From the IMG/VR virus record IMGVR_UViG_3300003876_000001, positions 62,001 through 126,000 of that record: 64,000 bases of DNA. One strand, given 5' to 3'. The notes below the pieces were generated by a model. It was not told the origin of the DNA. It searched no databases and was given only the letters and a program-made list of their open reading frames with translations. Origin of the DNA: a virus. Numbering within the stretch: the stretch's first letter is position 1; the number at the start of each line of letters is the position of its first letter. This document shows, in pieces, positions 1 through 8,826 of this stretch. The position numbers and the translations under genes were made by a program.

Positions 1-1
1 T

Positions 2-1399
2 TACAAAAATCAATCTGGCGTTATTACTAGTCATATCCTAAATATATTTCCAAATATTATCATTGACTCAAACTATAAAAGAAAATCTATTGAGTATAAA
101 ACAGGTAAATTTTGGTATGATAATTATTTTACAATAAATTATATTCCAATAAAAAAAGTAAAAAAATGTTCATATTGTGATTGGATGACTAAGGACATAT
201 ATAATAAATCTGGTGCATATGAAAAGCATTTAATTAATATTCACAATATAAATCTTAAAACACATTTAAAAAATTATCCTGAAGATCGAGATTTTATTAA
301 AAAAGAAATTTATAATATCTTAATTACTTGTAAAATTTGTAATGAAGAATTTAAATCAATAACTAATACTCATTTAAAAGAAAAACACAATATAACACCT
401 GAAGAATATAAATTAAGATATGGATATTATCTTATTTCACCAAAAACAAGAAATAAATTAATTAAAACATATAATAAATATTTAAAATTTTACTCTGGAA
501 ATAAGAAATCAAAATTAGAAGAATTTATAAAAGAAAATGTTAATATAAAATTTATTGAGAATAATAGAAAAATTTTAAATGGTAAAGAAATTGATTTAAT
601 TGATGAAAAAAATAAAATTGGTATTGAAATTAATGGTAATATTTTCCATACTGAATTATTTGGTGGTAAAGATAAAAATTATCATTTAAATAAAACTGAG
701 TTGGCTTTAAAAGAGGGTTATGATTTAATACATATTTTTAGTGATGAATTATTAAATAACCCAACCCTAATTATAAATAAAATTAATCATATTCTTAATT
801 TAAATGAATCCACAAAAATTCATGCAAGAAAATGTATTATTTCTGAAAATATTGCGAAAAATGATAAAAGTATATTCTTAAATGAAAATCATATACAAGG
901 TAATGATAAATCAAAAATTTCAATAGTTGCCCATTATAATGATGAAATTGTTGGAATTATGACATTTGATAATAAAAGATATATGAATAAATCAAATAAT
1001 CATAATAACACAGTATATGAACTAGCAAGATTTACAATTAAAAATGAATATGTTATAACAGGTATTGCCTCTAGATTATTATCATATTTTATTAAAACAT
1101 ATGAACCAACCAAAATTATATCATTTGCAGATAGAAGGTGGACACCAAATTCAAATAATAATTTATATTCTAAATTAGGGTTTGAATTAACTAAAACATT
1201 AAAACCAGATTATTGGTATTTTAACCCTAAATACTCTAGAGATAAAAGATTTCATAAATTTGGTTTTGGTAAAAATAGTATTAAGAAAAAATTTCCAAGT
1301 CACTATAACGAAAATAAAACTGAGTGGGAAATGATGCAAGAATTGGGATTTGATAGAATTTGGGATTGTGGTAAATTTAAATATGAGTTAAATTTTTAA
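2..1399 (+). CDS. EDxHD/Vsr-like homing endonuclease with Mom-like C-terminus (5' end outside window)
   Basis: The reading frame is open from the first complete codon of the window, so the true start lies upstream and the ATG at 185 is internal. A C2H2-like finger straddles that ATG (CSYC about 12 nt before it, then HLINIH). The nuclease core follows, around residues 115-190 counted from the ATG: NNRKILNGKEIDLI, then a hydrophobic strand with IEINGNIFH and an IHIFSDE strand. This matches the Vsr-like EDxHD fold of phage homing endonucleases. The last 180 residues (HIQGND...SFADRRW...GFELTKT) resemble a Mom/GNAT-type acyltransferase fold. It is the first of three relatives in this window; the others are at 13907-15679 and 25934-27655. 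The family role, site-specific DNA cleavage for gene spread, is inferred from fold and context. Confidence 0.75.
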   Translation, partial: YKNQSGVITSHILNIFPNIIIDSNYKRKSIEYKTGKFWYDNYFTINYIPIKKVKKCSYCDWMTKDIYNKSGAYEKHLINIHNINLKTHLKNYPEDRDFIKKEIYNILITCKICNEEFKSITNTHLKEKHNITPEEYKLRYGYYLISPKTRNKLIKTYNKYLKFYSGNKKSKLEEFIKENVNIKFIENNRKILNGKEIDLIDEKNKIGIEINGNIFHTELFGGKDKNYHLNKTELALKEGYDLIHIFSDELLNNPTLIINKINHILNLNESTKIHARKCIISENIAKNDKSIFLNENHIQGNDKSKISIVAHYNDEIVGIMTFDNKRYMNKSNNHNNTVYELARFTIKNEYVITGIASRLLSYFIKTYEPTKIISFADRRWTPNSNNNLYSKLGFELTKTLKPDYWYFNPKYSRDKRFHKFGFGKNSIKKKFPSHYNENKTEWEMMQELGFDRIWDCGKFKYELNF

Positions 1400-1405
1400 A
1401 TTGAT

Positions 1406-1415
1406 AGTATTTATG
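1406..1415 (+). promoter_or_regulatory. Late-type promoter motif AGTATTTATG
   Basis: The motif ends 17 nt before the ATG of the exported protein at 1433. It is one of about 18 copies of GTATTTAT[A/G] placed just upstream of gene starts on either strand. Confidence 0.5.
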
Positions 1416-1432
1416 GTTAGAATATAAATATT

Positions 1433-1903
1433 ATGTATAAATTCATATTAATAATTATCCTTTTTATATTTACTTCTTTTGGTTTGAGTACTAAAAATTT
1501 ACATAGTGAAATATTATTAAATTTTGAATTATTAAATCAAGGTTATGTTTATAGAACATTAGGTACATATGCTTTGCAAATGGCAGATGGTTCATTAATT
1601 AGTGTTGAAGCATATATATGGAAAAGAGAAAATAATAGTGGAATATATAAACAATTTAAATATGAATATGTATTAACTGCTGTTAGTAAATCCGTACATA
1701 ATAGACAAACAACTAAAACATGGCTATATAATACTAGAGTATTTTTAGATAATAATGAATTAACATATAATCAATATCCCAATGGTGTGACTGTTTATGT
1801 TAACACATCACCAACAGCCATTTATAATTGGTATACTAGTGCAGAAAATATTGGTGTCTTTTATTTAAAATGGGAATCTTCAGCTTACGAACCAAGAATT
1901 TAA
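1433..1903 (+). CDS. Hypothetical exported or membrane-anchored protein
   Basis: 156 residues. The N-terminus (about 3-20) is a strongly hydrophobic segment after a single lysine, reading as a signal peptide or membrane anchor. The remainder is polar and rich in Tyr, Thr and Asn, suggesting a small beta-rich extracytoplasmic domain. There is no lipobox cysteine. It has its own GTATTTATG motif 17 nt upstream, so it is probably expressed late. A role in lysis or the envelope is possible, but I do not recognise the family. Confidence 0.7.
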   Translation: MYKFILIIILFIFTSFGLSTKNLHSEILLNFELLNQGYVYRTLGTYALQMADGSLISVEAYIWKRENNSGIYKQFKYEYVLTAVSKSVHNRQTTKTWLYNTRVFLDNNELTYNQYPNGVTVYVNTSPTAIYNWYTSAENIGVFYLKWESSAYEPRI

Positions 1904-1908
1904 CTAAA

Positions 1909-2220
1909 ATGTCAAAAAAACTAAACGAACAAACAAAAATAGAAGTAGGATTTAAACATGTAATTAGTTTCCTTCTAGGGATATTAAGTATTATGTATGG
2001 GTTTTATTCTATATTCATTGTACCCAAATTGTATGATCATGAAACTAAAATGGTTAAAATTGAAGAAAAAATTTCAACAGGATTAGATGATATGAATAGT
2101 AATCTTCAAGAATTATATATGGGTATTGGTACTCTTAATGGAAATATTGAAGGTATTAACAATAGATTTAGAGATTTAAATAATATCAGAACCGATGAAG
2201 GTGGTGGTTTTAGTAATTAA
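1909..2220 (+). CDS. Small single-pass membrane protein with coiled coil
   Basis: I chose the ATG at 1909 (MSKKLNEQTK) because an in-frame ATG at 1870 lies inside the upstream gene. The 103-residue product has one transmembrane segment at about 18-38 and then a heptad-like polar region (KMVKIEEKISTGLDDMNSNL) typical of a coiled coil. It follows the exported protein within 5 nt and ends convergently, overlapping the gene at 2217-2525 by 4 nt. Size and topology would fit a holin-like or spanin-like lysis factor, but nothing specific supports that. Confidence 0.65.
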   Translation: MSKKLNEQTKIEVGFKHVISFLLGILSIMYGFYSIFIVPKLYDHETKMVKIEEKISTGLDDMNSNLQELYMGIGTLNGNIEGINNRFRDLNNIRTDEGGGFSN

Positions 2221-2525
2221 TCTTCATCCTCATTCAATAAATCAAATTCAATAACTTCAGTATCTTTTAATGTATTGTCCCAATATATTTCAATATCTTT
2301 TAATTTAAGATATTTTAAATAAAAATCATTTATAATATCATCTATTGGTGTTTTTTCATCAATTTGGAATGTTTCAGAAAATTCTTCTCTAATTTCCATA
2401 GATTTTAATTTTTTCTGAATTATTAATGTTAACCTATCCAAATGAATATCAATCATTAATCTTACATTAGGTTCTACTACCTCACCATTAGGTAATTTTT
2501 CAAGTATACTTAGTTTTTTCTTCAT
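2217..2525 (-). CDS. Hypothetical acidic protein
   Basis: 102 residues, mostly helical and charged, with no recognised domain. It starts 2 nt after the stop of the helicase gene and is probably the last gene of the same minus-strand operon. Confidence 0.6.
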   Translation of the reverse strand: MKKKLSILEKLPNGEVVEPNVRLMIDIHLDRLTLIIQKKLKSMEIREEFSETFQIDEKTPIDDIINDFYLKYLKLKDIEIYWDNTLKDTEVIEFDLLNEDED

Positions 2526-2527
2526 AA

Positions 2528-4948
2528 TTATTCTTCTTCTATATCAAAACTACCACCCTCTTCTTCATCAGTCCATTCATAATCAAATACTAGTTCGTGT
2601 TTTGCTCTTGTTATTGCAACATATTTTAAATTCATTTCTTGTTGGTATTGCCATGCTTTTTTTGTTGGTAGAGGCATTTTATCTGGTCTTGCTATAAATA
2701 CTCGACTTGCTTCTAATCCTTTTGATTTATGTACAGTGCTTAAAACAATACCAAATAAATCATCACTAAATATCATTTTAATTTTATCTTTTAAGTCTGC
2801 AATATCCGTAGATAGTTTAGCCATAAAATCTAACGTCATAACATTATCTTGTAAAGCAACATATCTACTATCATCACTATAATTAAGAATACCTCTTTTT
2901 CTTAAAGCTGCTTCATATTTTTTTAATTCATTTGTATAAAATGCCATTAATTGTGATAGTGTTTTATGACCTTGTACCATTTCAATTAATGATATTCCCA
3001 TATCACTTCCTTTAATAACAGCTTTCTTACCATCTAATAAATAATGAAAAAATAGTTTTATTAATGGAGTAGTAGTTCTACACAATACAAAATCACCATC
3101 TTCAGGCTCGTCTAAGACACTACCCTCTCTTACGATGCCATCTATCGCATTAGGTAACGCTTGTAGCGTAGGCACTATCTTTTGTGCTTCTATAACAATA
3201 TTCTTAGCACATCTAAATGTAGTAGTGAGTGGTAATATTTTTGTATTAGGAAATTTAAGAAACCAATCATATGATTTATCAGATACACCAGAAAATCCGT
3301 AAATACTATTATGTGTTAAAATACCATCAGCAACATATAATTCATATTTTTTTATTTTTAATGAATATACATAATCAGAGTAATGTACATATTCTAAAGA
3401 ATCAATAGATTTATATGTTGGTTTAACTATTTTAGATGGATAACCTTTTCCATGTGTTCTAATTGCTGTATTATTTACATCATAATGGATCATTTCCATA
3501 TCATTAGGAAGAATATTCACTGCATATAATTCAAACATATGATTTTTACTAAAATATTGATGTTTATTTTTTTCCCAAAAGGGATAATCAATGCTTTTAT
3601 TAAAATTTTTTAATAATAAAAAAATGTTACTATGTAATTCATTTAGGTCTATTCTATTATAAAATTTATCAATATATTTTTGATTAATATTACCCTTTTG
3701 ATCTCTATAATTAAAAATTAATTGTGGTATTTTATATTTTAATGAATAATATTGTTCATCACTGTATGCTTCAAATTTATTATTATATGTATTTAATATC
3801 CAAAAAGAATCGGCAGATTCTTGTCTTGCTCTGAATGATCCAAAATCATTTTTTCCGTTCCATAGTTTAACAATACCAATTCTATACTTATCATCCTTTT
3901 TCATTAAATATAAAATATGTTTATTTAATGATTCTTTTTTAAATCTAACCATAGTTTTATGGTTTTCAGTATATGATGAAATTTTATTATTTGAACTAAT
4001 TTTTATTAAGTTTTCATATATTTTTCTTTTAGAAACTTCTTCAACCATTGGTGCTCTTTCTTTTAACCAATCACTCATTTTGTTTTTATATCTTCCAACA
4101 AACCGACCCTTTTCTTTTCTATTATATGAAACAACAAAATCACCCTTCTTAATGTCCTCAATATTTTTTTCACTACCATCGTGCATCAATATTTTACTAC
4201 CTTTAGGTTGACATTGATTAACGTCCCCAACCGCAATTAATCTACCAGTAGTCTTTTTAGATATTCTATCTTTCTTTAAAATTTTCTTTAATATATATTG
4301 TTGTGCACGATTTAAATCTTGAATTTCATCAACCATTACATTATCATATTGATACATCCAAATTTTATTATCAATTGCAGGTAAAAATACCATATCTGTA
4401 AAATCAAATGTTTTACGATCATTAAGTATTTCTTCTAAAACAGAAAATACTCTTTTATGATCTCTAGGTTCATCTAATTCTATATCATATTTAGTTGAAA
4501 GATGTGGTAAATATTTTTTATCTAGTGTTATTGTTAATCTACATAGATTAACAAACTTTTTTATTCTACCTAAATATATACCAATATCTTCTTTATTATG
4601 TAGTTCACTACTAAGATTCCATTTTTTTGATTTTTTATTAACAATATCATCTACTTTAAATTCATCAAATTTAATAGAATCCCCATATACATTTTTAATT
4701 GCTTGCATACCCAATCCATGAAATGTATAACAAAATACATCATCTGGTAATCTTTGTTTCAATTCCATTTGAATATGTTTATTGAATGCAAGATATATTT
4801 TTTTAGAATCTTTGGGTAATAATTTAGACCCTTCAACAACAGTAGTTGTTTTACCACAACCTGCAAGAGCACCAATTAATAGGTTTTCTTTTCTGTTTTT
4901 AATGAAGTGAAATATTTTTTCTTGTTCTTTTGTAGGTTTAAATCCCAT
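2528..4948 (-). CDS. UvrD/Dda-like superfamily 1 DNA helicase, intein-containing
   Basis: 806-residue precursor. Helicase motifs in order: Walker A GALAGCGKTTT (about 26-36), TFHGLG motif Ia (75-80), Walker B MVDEIQD (205-211), GDVNQ (241-245), then after the intein SIYGFSG (548-554), a TVHKSKGLEA motif (738-747) and YVAITRAKHEL (776-786). Removing residues 246-547 restores the classical GDxNQSIYGF motif III, so the mature helicase is about 504 residues. It resembles small phage SF1 helicases such as T4 Dda, which unwind DNA at replication and recombination forks. The start codon overlaps the stop of the upstream gene (TAATG), indicating translational coupling. Confidence 0.9.
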   Translation of the reverse strand: MGFKPTKEQEKIFHFIKNRKENLLIGALAGCGKTTTVVEGSKLLPKDSKKIYLAFNKHIQMELKQRLPDDVFCYTFHGLGMQAIKNVYGDSIKFDEFKVDDIVNKKSKKWNLSSELHNKEDIGIYLGRIKKFVNLCRLTITLDKKYLPHLSTKYDIELDEPRDHKRVFSVLEEILNDRKTFDFTDMVFLPAIDNKIWMYQYDNVMVDEIQDLNRAQQYILKKILKKDRISKKTTGRLIAVGDVNQCQPKGSKILMHDGSEKNIEDIKKGDFVVSYNRKEKGRFVGRYKNKMSDWLKERAPMVEEVSKRKIYENLIKISSNNKISSYTENHKTMVRFKKESLNKHILYLMKKDDKYRIGIVKLWNGKNDFGSFRARQESADSFWILNTYNNKFEAYSDEQYYSLKYKIPQLIFNYRDQKGNINQKYIDKFYNRIDLNELHSNIFLLLKNFNKSIDYPFWEKNKHQYFSKNHMFELYAVNILPNDMEMIHYDVNNTAIRTHGKGYPSKIVKPTYKSIDSLEYVHYSDYVYSLKIKKYELYVADGILTHNSIYGFSGVSDKSYDWFLKFPNTKILPLTTTFRCAKNIVIEAQKIVPTLQALPNAIDGIVREGSVLDEPEDGDFVLCRTTTPLIKLFFHYLLDGKKAVIKGSDMGISLIEMVQGHKTLSQLMAFYTNELKKYEAALRKRGILNYSDDSRYVALQDNVMTLDFMAKLSTDIADLKDKIKMIFSDDLFGIVLSTVHKSKGLEASRVFIARPDKMPLPTKKAWQYQQEMNLKYVAITRAKHELVFDYEWTDEEEGGSFDIEEE
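3308..4213 (-). mobile_element. Intein (Cys1, Ser+1) inside the helicase
   Basis: 302 residues from Cys246 to Asn547 of the precursor. It begins CQPKGSKILMHDGSEKNIED with a block-A GD...V pattern, contains a block-B TENH (327-330), and ends with block F/G VYSLKIKKYELYVADGILTHN before Ser548. Cys1, the TxxH histidine, the penultimate His, the terminal Asn and Ser+1 are all present, so it should be splicing competent. I see no LAGLIDADG motif in the 200-residue insert between the splicing halves; that insert is unassigned. Confidence 0.9.
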
Positions 4949-5244
4949 TATTTGTCTTCTGTGTCTGTATTTAACATATCATCAAGATCACTCATAGCAT
5001 TCATTTGACCTTTTAATATATCAGCCATTTTATCTGAAATACCGCTAACCATATCACCTGCTATTGCTAAATCTTTTAAAAAATCTTCAGGAAGTTCCTC
5101 TTTATTTTTCATTAACTCAAATAACATGTATTTAGTTAATTCTAAACATGCAAATCTATGTGATACTTCTAACTTAGGATCATCTATGTGGATATAAGGT
5201 CTACCATCATCATTTAATTTAATTTCATATTCAAAATTCTTCAT
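4948..5244 (-). CDS. Hypothetical protein upstream of the helicase
   Basis: 98 residues with an acidic, helix-prone C-terminus (MNAMSDLDDMLNTDTEDK). First gene of the minus-strand helicase operon; its stop overlaps the helicase start by one base. No family recognised. Confidence 0.65.
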   Translation of the reverse strand: MKNFEYEIKLNDDGRPYIHIDDPKLEVSHRFACLELTKYMLFELMKNKEELPEDFLKDLAIAGDMVSGISDKMADILKGQMNAMSDLDDMLNTDTEDK

Positions 5245-5260
5245 AAAGTAATTTCTTTAA

Positions 5261-5270
5261 GTATTTATAA
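5261..5270 (+). promoter_or_regulatory. Late-type promoter motif GTATTTATAA
   Basis: Lies in the divergent spacer between the helicase operon and the neck-protein operon, 25 nt before the ATG at 5296. Confidence 0.5.
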
Positions 5271-5295
5271 TTATAATTCACAAATATATTACATT

Positions 5296-6411
5296 ATGGC
5301 TACAATATCAACAGTTTCAAGAAATAAATTATTAAGACAAGTTAAACATGAGTTAGGATATCCTCTTAGAAAGTTTGAATTAACTGATCCTATGATGGAT
5401 ACTTATCTTGAAATGGCTATTGAAGATTATTCCGCTTATGTTAATGAGTGGTTAATTGAACAACAATGGGTTGGTTTACAGGGATTAGAAATAGATGGTG
5501 GTGATTTTTTTAATGCATTTACTACAAAATCTAATGACTTTATGCAATCTTTTACATATGCATATTCTAAACAAGTTGGTTTAGGTACTAATGCACCTAC
5601 AGGTAACAAATGGGAACTAAAAAGAGATTTTATTACTACATCAGCCAATACACAACATTATATTATTCCAGCAAATAGGGAAGTTAATGAAGTATTATGG
5701 GAAACATCACCATCAATTAATCAAGGGTTAGTTGATCCATTTGCTTTAGGTAATTTTCAAGCAGGTGGTATGGGTTGGTCTTATATGGGTCGTCCAGCAA
5801 TGTATGTTCAACCAACATATTCATTATTAATGGCATCACAAGATAGAAGAACAAAAGAGAGAATAATGCAATCTGAATTAACCTTTAGAATTACTGGTTT
5901 AGAAGATGGTAGAAAATTATTACATCTATATCCAATTCCGGGTAGTAGAGAAGAAATACGTGATAGATGGGGTAAGCATTATGCTGGTCGTAAAGTTTGG
6001 TATTTCTATTATGATACTGAAGGAAATAGAGAAGAGTGTTTGAAGGATAATAAAGACGTTGTTAAGTTACCTTCTGATGCACCTATTGATGAATTGAGTT
6101 ACGATGAAGTAAATTCTGTTGCTCGTCAGCAAATAAGAGATTTATTAATTTCTAGAACCAAAATAAATGTTGGTGGTGTGAGAGGATTCTTCTCTGGTGA
6201 AGTTGGTGCTACTGAAAAACAATTAACAATGGATTATCGCCATTTAATTGATGAAGGTCAAGAATTGAAAACAGCTACAAAAGATAAAATTTTTGAAACA
6301 TTAAATAAAATATCACTCGTTCAATTAACGACAGATAGAGCAACAATCGCTGAAAATATAAATAGAGAAAGAGGTTATCAACCACCTAAATTTCCAATAA
6401 TGACATATTAA
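5296..6411 (+). CDS. Putative neck / head-completion protein (T4 gp13-like)
   Basis: 371 residues. The first 60 residues (LRQVKHELGYPLRKFELTD, then MDTYLEMAIEDYSAYVNEWL) form a helical segment like those of connector proteins that bind below the portal. The rest is a mixed beta domain with many aromatics. It is followed by a 68-residue protein and then a gp14-like protein, reproducing the T4 neck gene order. The gp13 assignment is by order and general resemblance, not by a diagnostic motif. Confidence 0.45.
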   Translation: MATISTVSRNKLLRQVKHELGYPLRKFELTDPMMDTYLEMAIEDYSAYVNEWLIEQQWVGLQGLEIDGGDFFNAFTTKSNDFMQSFTYAYSKQVGLGTNAPTGNKWELKRDFITTSANTQHYIIPANREVNEVLWETSPSINQGLVDPFALGNFQAGGMGWSYMGRPAMYVQPTYSLLMASQDRRTKERIMQSELTFRITGLEDGRKLLHLYPIPGSREEIRDRWGKHYAGRKVWYFYYDTEGNREECLKDNKDVVKLPSDAPIDELSYDEVNSVARQQIRDLLISRTKINVGGVRGFFSGEVGATEKQLTMDYRHLIDEGQELKTATKDKIFETLNKISLVQLTTDRATIAENINRERGYQPPKFPIMTY

Positions 6412-6617
6412 TGAAAGTTTTTATACATAAACATACTGGTGAATATGGTCACTATTTAGGTAAAGGTGAATTTGCAACAGCATCACATCCACAAGTATTT
6501 CCAGATACAATGAATGAAGAAGCATTTAGAAAATATATAAAATCACAAGAAGGTTGTGAGTTATCTATGGATAATTTTGAAATTAAGAATATTGAAATTG
6601 TAGTATTTGATAGTTAA
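6411..6617 (+). CDS. Small hypothetical protein between neck genes
   Basis: 68 residues, starting within the stop of the upstream gene (TAATG overlap). Translationally coupled and probably a virion or assembly accessory factor. No domain recognised. Confidence 0.6.
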   Translation: MKVFIHKHTGEYGHYLGKGEFATASHPQVFPDTMNEEAFRKYIKSQEGCELSMDNFEIKNIEIVVFDS

Positions 6618-6618
6618 A

Positions 6619-7173
6619 ATGGCTAAGAAGAAAGAAAAACATATTGATTTAGAAAACCAACGTTATGGTTTATTTATGGATGATGAATCATTTGACCTTG
6701 ATGTTATGTATGGTGAACATTATTTGGATGTTGATGTGAATTATTTTGTATTAATTCATAAAATAAATATTATTGAAACCAAAACACATGATCTTTATGG
6801 ACAATCTAAAGCTAAAGATAAAAAATATTTACCACCTGTTAAAATTAATGTAATGATTAATATTGCTGAAAAGGATGGTGAATATTATGCTGGTGGTGAA
6901 GGTGGAATATCACGTGATGATACTGGTGAACTTAGAGTTAGTGTATATCTTAATGAATTAAAAAGAAAGAAACTTGATATTGATCGTGGTGATATTATGG
7001 AATTTAATCAATCTGGTGAAAAACCACGTTATTATGAAGTAGAATCTGCTCAAAATGTAGTTGACTCTACACAACAAACAATTGCTGGTTTTAAACCTTA
7101 CTGGAAGCAGATCATAGGTGTTCCAGTGAGATTGGATACTATTCCATTTTTACAAGGAGATTCATTAAAATAG
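6619..7173 (+). CDS. Putative neck protein (T4 gp14-like)
   Basis: I chose the ATG at 6619 (MAKKKEKHID); an in-frame TTG at 6607 overlaps the previous gene. 184 residues, beta-rich, with a VDVNYFVLIHKINIIETKTHDLYG region resembling the T4 gp14 neck family. It lies directly after the gp13-like gene, where gp14 is expected. It would seal the filled head and provide the tail-docking surface. Moderate confidence from context plus pattern. Confidence 0.5.
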   Translation: MAKKKEKHIDLENQRYGLFMDDESFDLDVMYGEHYLDVDVNYFVLIHKINIIETKTHDLYGQSKAKDKKYLPPVKINVMINIAEKDGEYYAGGEGGISRDDTGELRVSVYLNELKRKKLDIDRGDIMEFNQSGEKPRYYEVESAQNVVDSTQQTIAGFKPYWKQIIGVPVRLDTIPFLQGDSLK

Positions 7174-7176
7174 TGA

Positions 7177-7986
7177 TTAATTTACATATTGATATTTTTT
7201 AAATTGTATTGTATTTGATTTTAATCTATAAAACAATAGTGGTTTTGATATGTTTAAATCTTTAGCTGCAATTGATATACTATCGTAAATAATTCCATTA
7301 ATTATTATTTTTTTAGTATGTGCATATTTAATTCCAGCACATTTACGACAATTAATTGCTTTATATGTTATTTTATTCCCACAAACACAATAATTTATTT
7401 TCTTCTCTTTATTAATTTTTGGTTTATACCAATAACACCCATATTTATTATTAATAAATTCACCTTCCTTTGGTTTATTTTCATAATAATAATTTTTATA
7501 TTTCCAATTTTTTATTTTATATGAAATTGTTTTAATATCAACATTAAATTCGTTTGCAGCATCTTTAAGTGTCTTATATTTATTATTATCAATAATAAAT
7601 GGTTTACTACCCCTACCTTTACTTGCTTCACTAATTTTTTTTCTTATTTCTATTTCATTAGGGTGTGTAGATAAATCAAAAGAATTTCCCTTTGCAATTT
7701 TTGACATATTAAATGAATTTTTCCAATTTTTAATATTATCTAAATGTTTTTGTTCGGTTTTTAATAAATTTTCAGTTAGACAATCTTCTAAAAGATAATA
7801 TTTAAAATTAGATTTACCGTGTTTATTATATGAATTTTGTAAATAAAGTGAATGATGTTTATTTCTTTTTAATAATTCAAAATGTTTTTTAATTCTTTTA
7901 TGAATATTTTTGGAAGACCCTATATATTTTTTATTATTAATAATATTTTCAATAACATATATTCCAGAACATTTTAGATTCTTCAT
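7177..7986 (-). CDS. GIY-YIG homing endonuclease with NUMOD repeats
   Basis: 269 residues. The GIY-YIG nuclease is at about 7-95 (SGIYVIENI...KKYIGSSKNIHKRIKKH, with the catalytic Arg/His region following). NUMOD3 (RKKISEASKGRG) is near 115-125 and a NUMOD1-type helix-turn-helix (YKTLKDAANEFNVDIKTISY) near 137-156, followed by a small CxC...CRKC zinc finger and a second NUMOD1-like HTH. Typical free-standing phage homing endonuclease, sitting between the neck genes and the metabolic block. A GTATTTATG motif lies 11 nt upstream. Confidence 0.92.
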   Translation of the reverse strand: MKNLKCSGIYVIENIINNKKYIGSSKNIHKRIKKHFELLKRNKHHSLYLQNSYNKHGKSNFKYYLLEDCLTENLLKTEQKHLDNIKNWKNSFNMSKIAKGNSFDLSTHPNEIEIRKKISEASKGRGSKPFIIDNNKYKTLKDAANEFNVDIKTISYKIKNWKYKNYYYENKPKEGEFINNKYGCYWYKPKINKEKKINYCVCGNKITYKAINCRKCAGIKYAHTKKIIINGIIYDSISIAAKDLNISKPLLFYRLKSNTIQFKKYQYVN

Positions 7987-7996
7987 ATTTCTTTAA

Positions 7997-8006
7997 CATA
8001 AATACT
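7997..8006 (-). promoter_or_regulatory. Late-type promoter motif AGTATTTATG
   Basis: On the minus strand, 10 nt upstream of the ATG of the GIY-YIG endonuclease gene. Confidence 0.45.
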
Positions 8007-8063
8007 GTGAAAATTTAAAATGGAATAAATTTAACACTTTACTTGTTAAACAAATAATTCGTC

Positions 8064-8287
8064 TTATACAAATATTGGTGTTTTCTTACCCACATATGCT
8101 CCAACAACATTGAAATAATAATATTCAATTGCTTCTTCTTCAGACATACCAAAATCAGTATTTAATATTTCAATACATTAAGTGAATATACCACCTTTTC
8201 ATCATATATACTAATAATTGCTTCATCAAAACCGTCTGCAAATAACCATTCACCTTCCATATCGGCTAGAATGTCTCTTTTATTCAT
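8064..8287 (-). pseudogene. Small conserved phage protein, interrupted by a -1 frameshift
   Basis: The start (TAATG overlap with the upstream gene) gives MNKRDILADMEGEWLFADGFDEAIISIYDEKVVYSLN. The frame then ends within a few codons, while the -1 frame continues as CIEILNTDFGMSEEEAIEYYYFNVVGAYVGKKTPIFV and stops at 8064. Together the two halves read as one small protein of a type common in large phages (DGFDEAI...EEEAIE...GAYVGKKTPIF). The junction is at CTTAATGTATTG, not a homopolymer. A small deletion (one base, or four) explains it; a sequencing error is the alternative. Confidence 0.6.
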
Positions 8288-8826
8288 TATGCTAGTTTTT
8301 TAGTATTTAATAATTCTTTAAGGAAGTAAGTTTTATAATCTATACCAATATCCTTAATATATTCATCGATTTGTTTTTCAACACTCCAATTAAAATATTC
8401 GGCTTCATGTTCCCATTTTTTTGTCCATTCTCTAAAATCAGGATAATCTTCTCTATTGAAGACTCTTTCGTCTACAACTAAACAAACTGCTGTTAATGCA
8501 TTATTTAAATCTGGTTCATTAAATCTAGAATATTTAATTTTTGGTGAAATAACACCATGTTTGGTTGTTTCATTATATTCAATTATTGAAAGAAAATCTC
8601 TATCAAGAGTGCCACGTGGTATTTCTTCAGAATCTAAATTTGAATTTGTTGTACCACCATTTAATATAATCCAAGTTTTCCAGTTTTCAATAAAATCTAT
8701 ATATTCTTCATCATTACCATGTATATGTGCATATTCTAATGCTGCATGTCCTGCTTGGATCGATTTTTGTATGTCTGAAATATTATACGGAACTAAAAAG
8801 TACATCCTTTTTTCTAAATTTTTCAT
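8287..8826 (-). CDS. Pth2-like phage protein (peptidyl-tRNA hydrolase fold?)
   Basis: 179 residues. The N-terminus (RMYFLVPYNISDIQKSIQAGHAALEYA) matches the general pattern of the Pth2 fold: a first strand followed by an [AQ]-GHA helix. Pth2 releases peptides from tRNA. The remainder (FREPDLN-like NEPDLNNALTAVCLVVDE) is also Pth2-like in layout, but the C-terminal 70 residues are unfamiliar. ATG overlaps the stop of the hydroxylase gene (ATGA), so the two are co-translated. Function uncertain. Confidence 0.5.
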   Translation of the reverse strand: MKNLEKRMYFLVPYNISDIQKSIQAGHAALEYAHIHGNDEEYIDFIENWKTWIILNGGTTNSNLDSEEIPRGTLDRDFLSIIEYNETTKHGVISPKIKYSRFNEPDLNNALTAVCLVVDERVFNREDYPDFREWTKKWEHEAEYFNWSVEKQIDEYIKDIGIDYKTYFLKELLNTKKLA

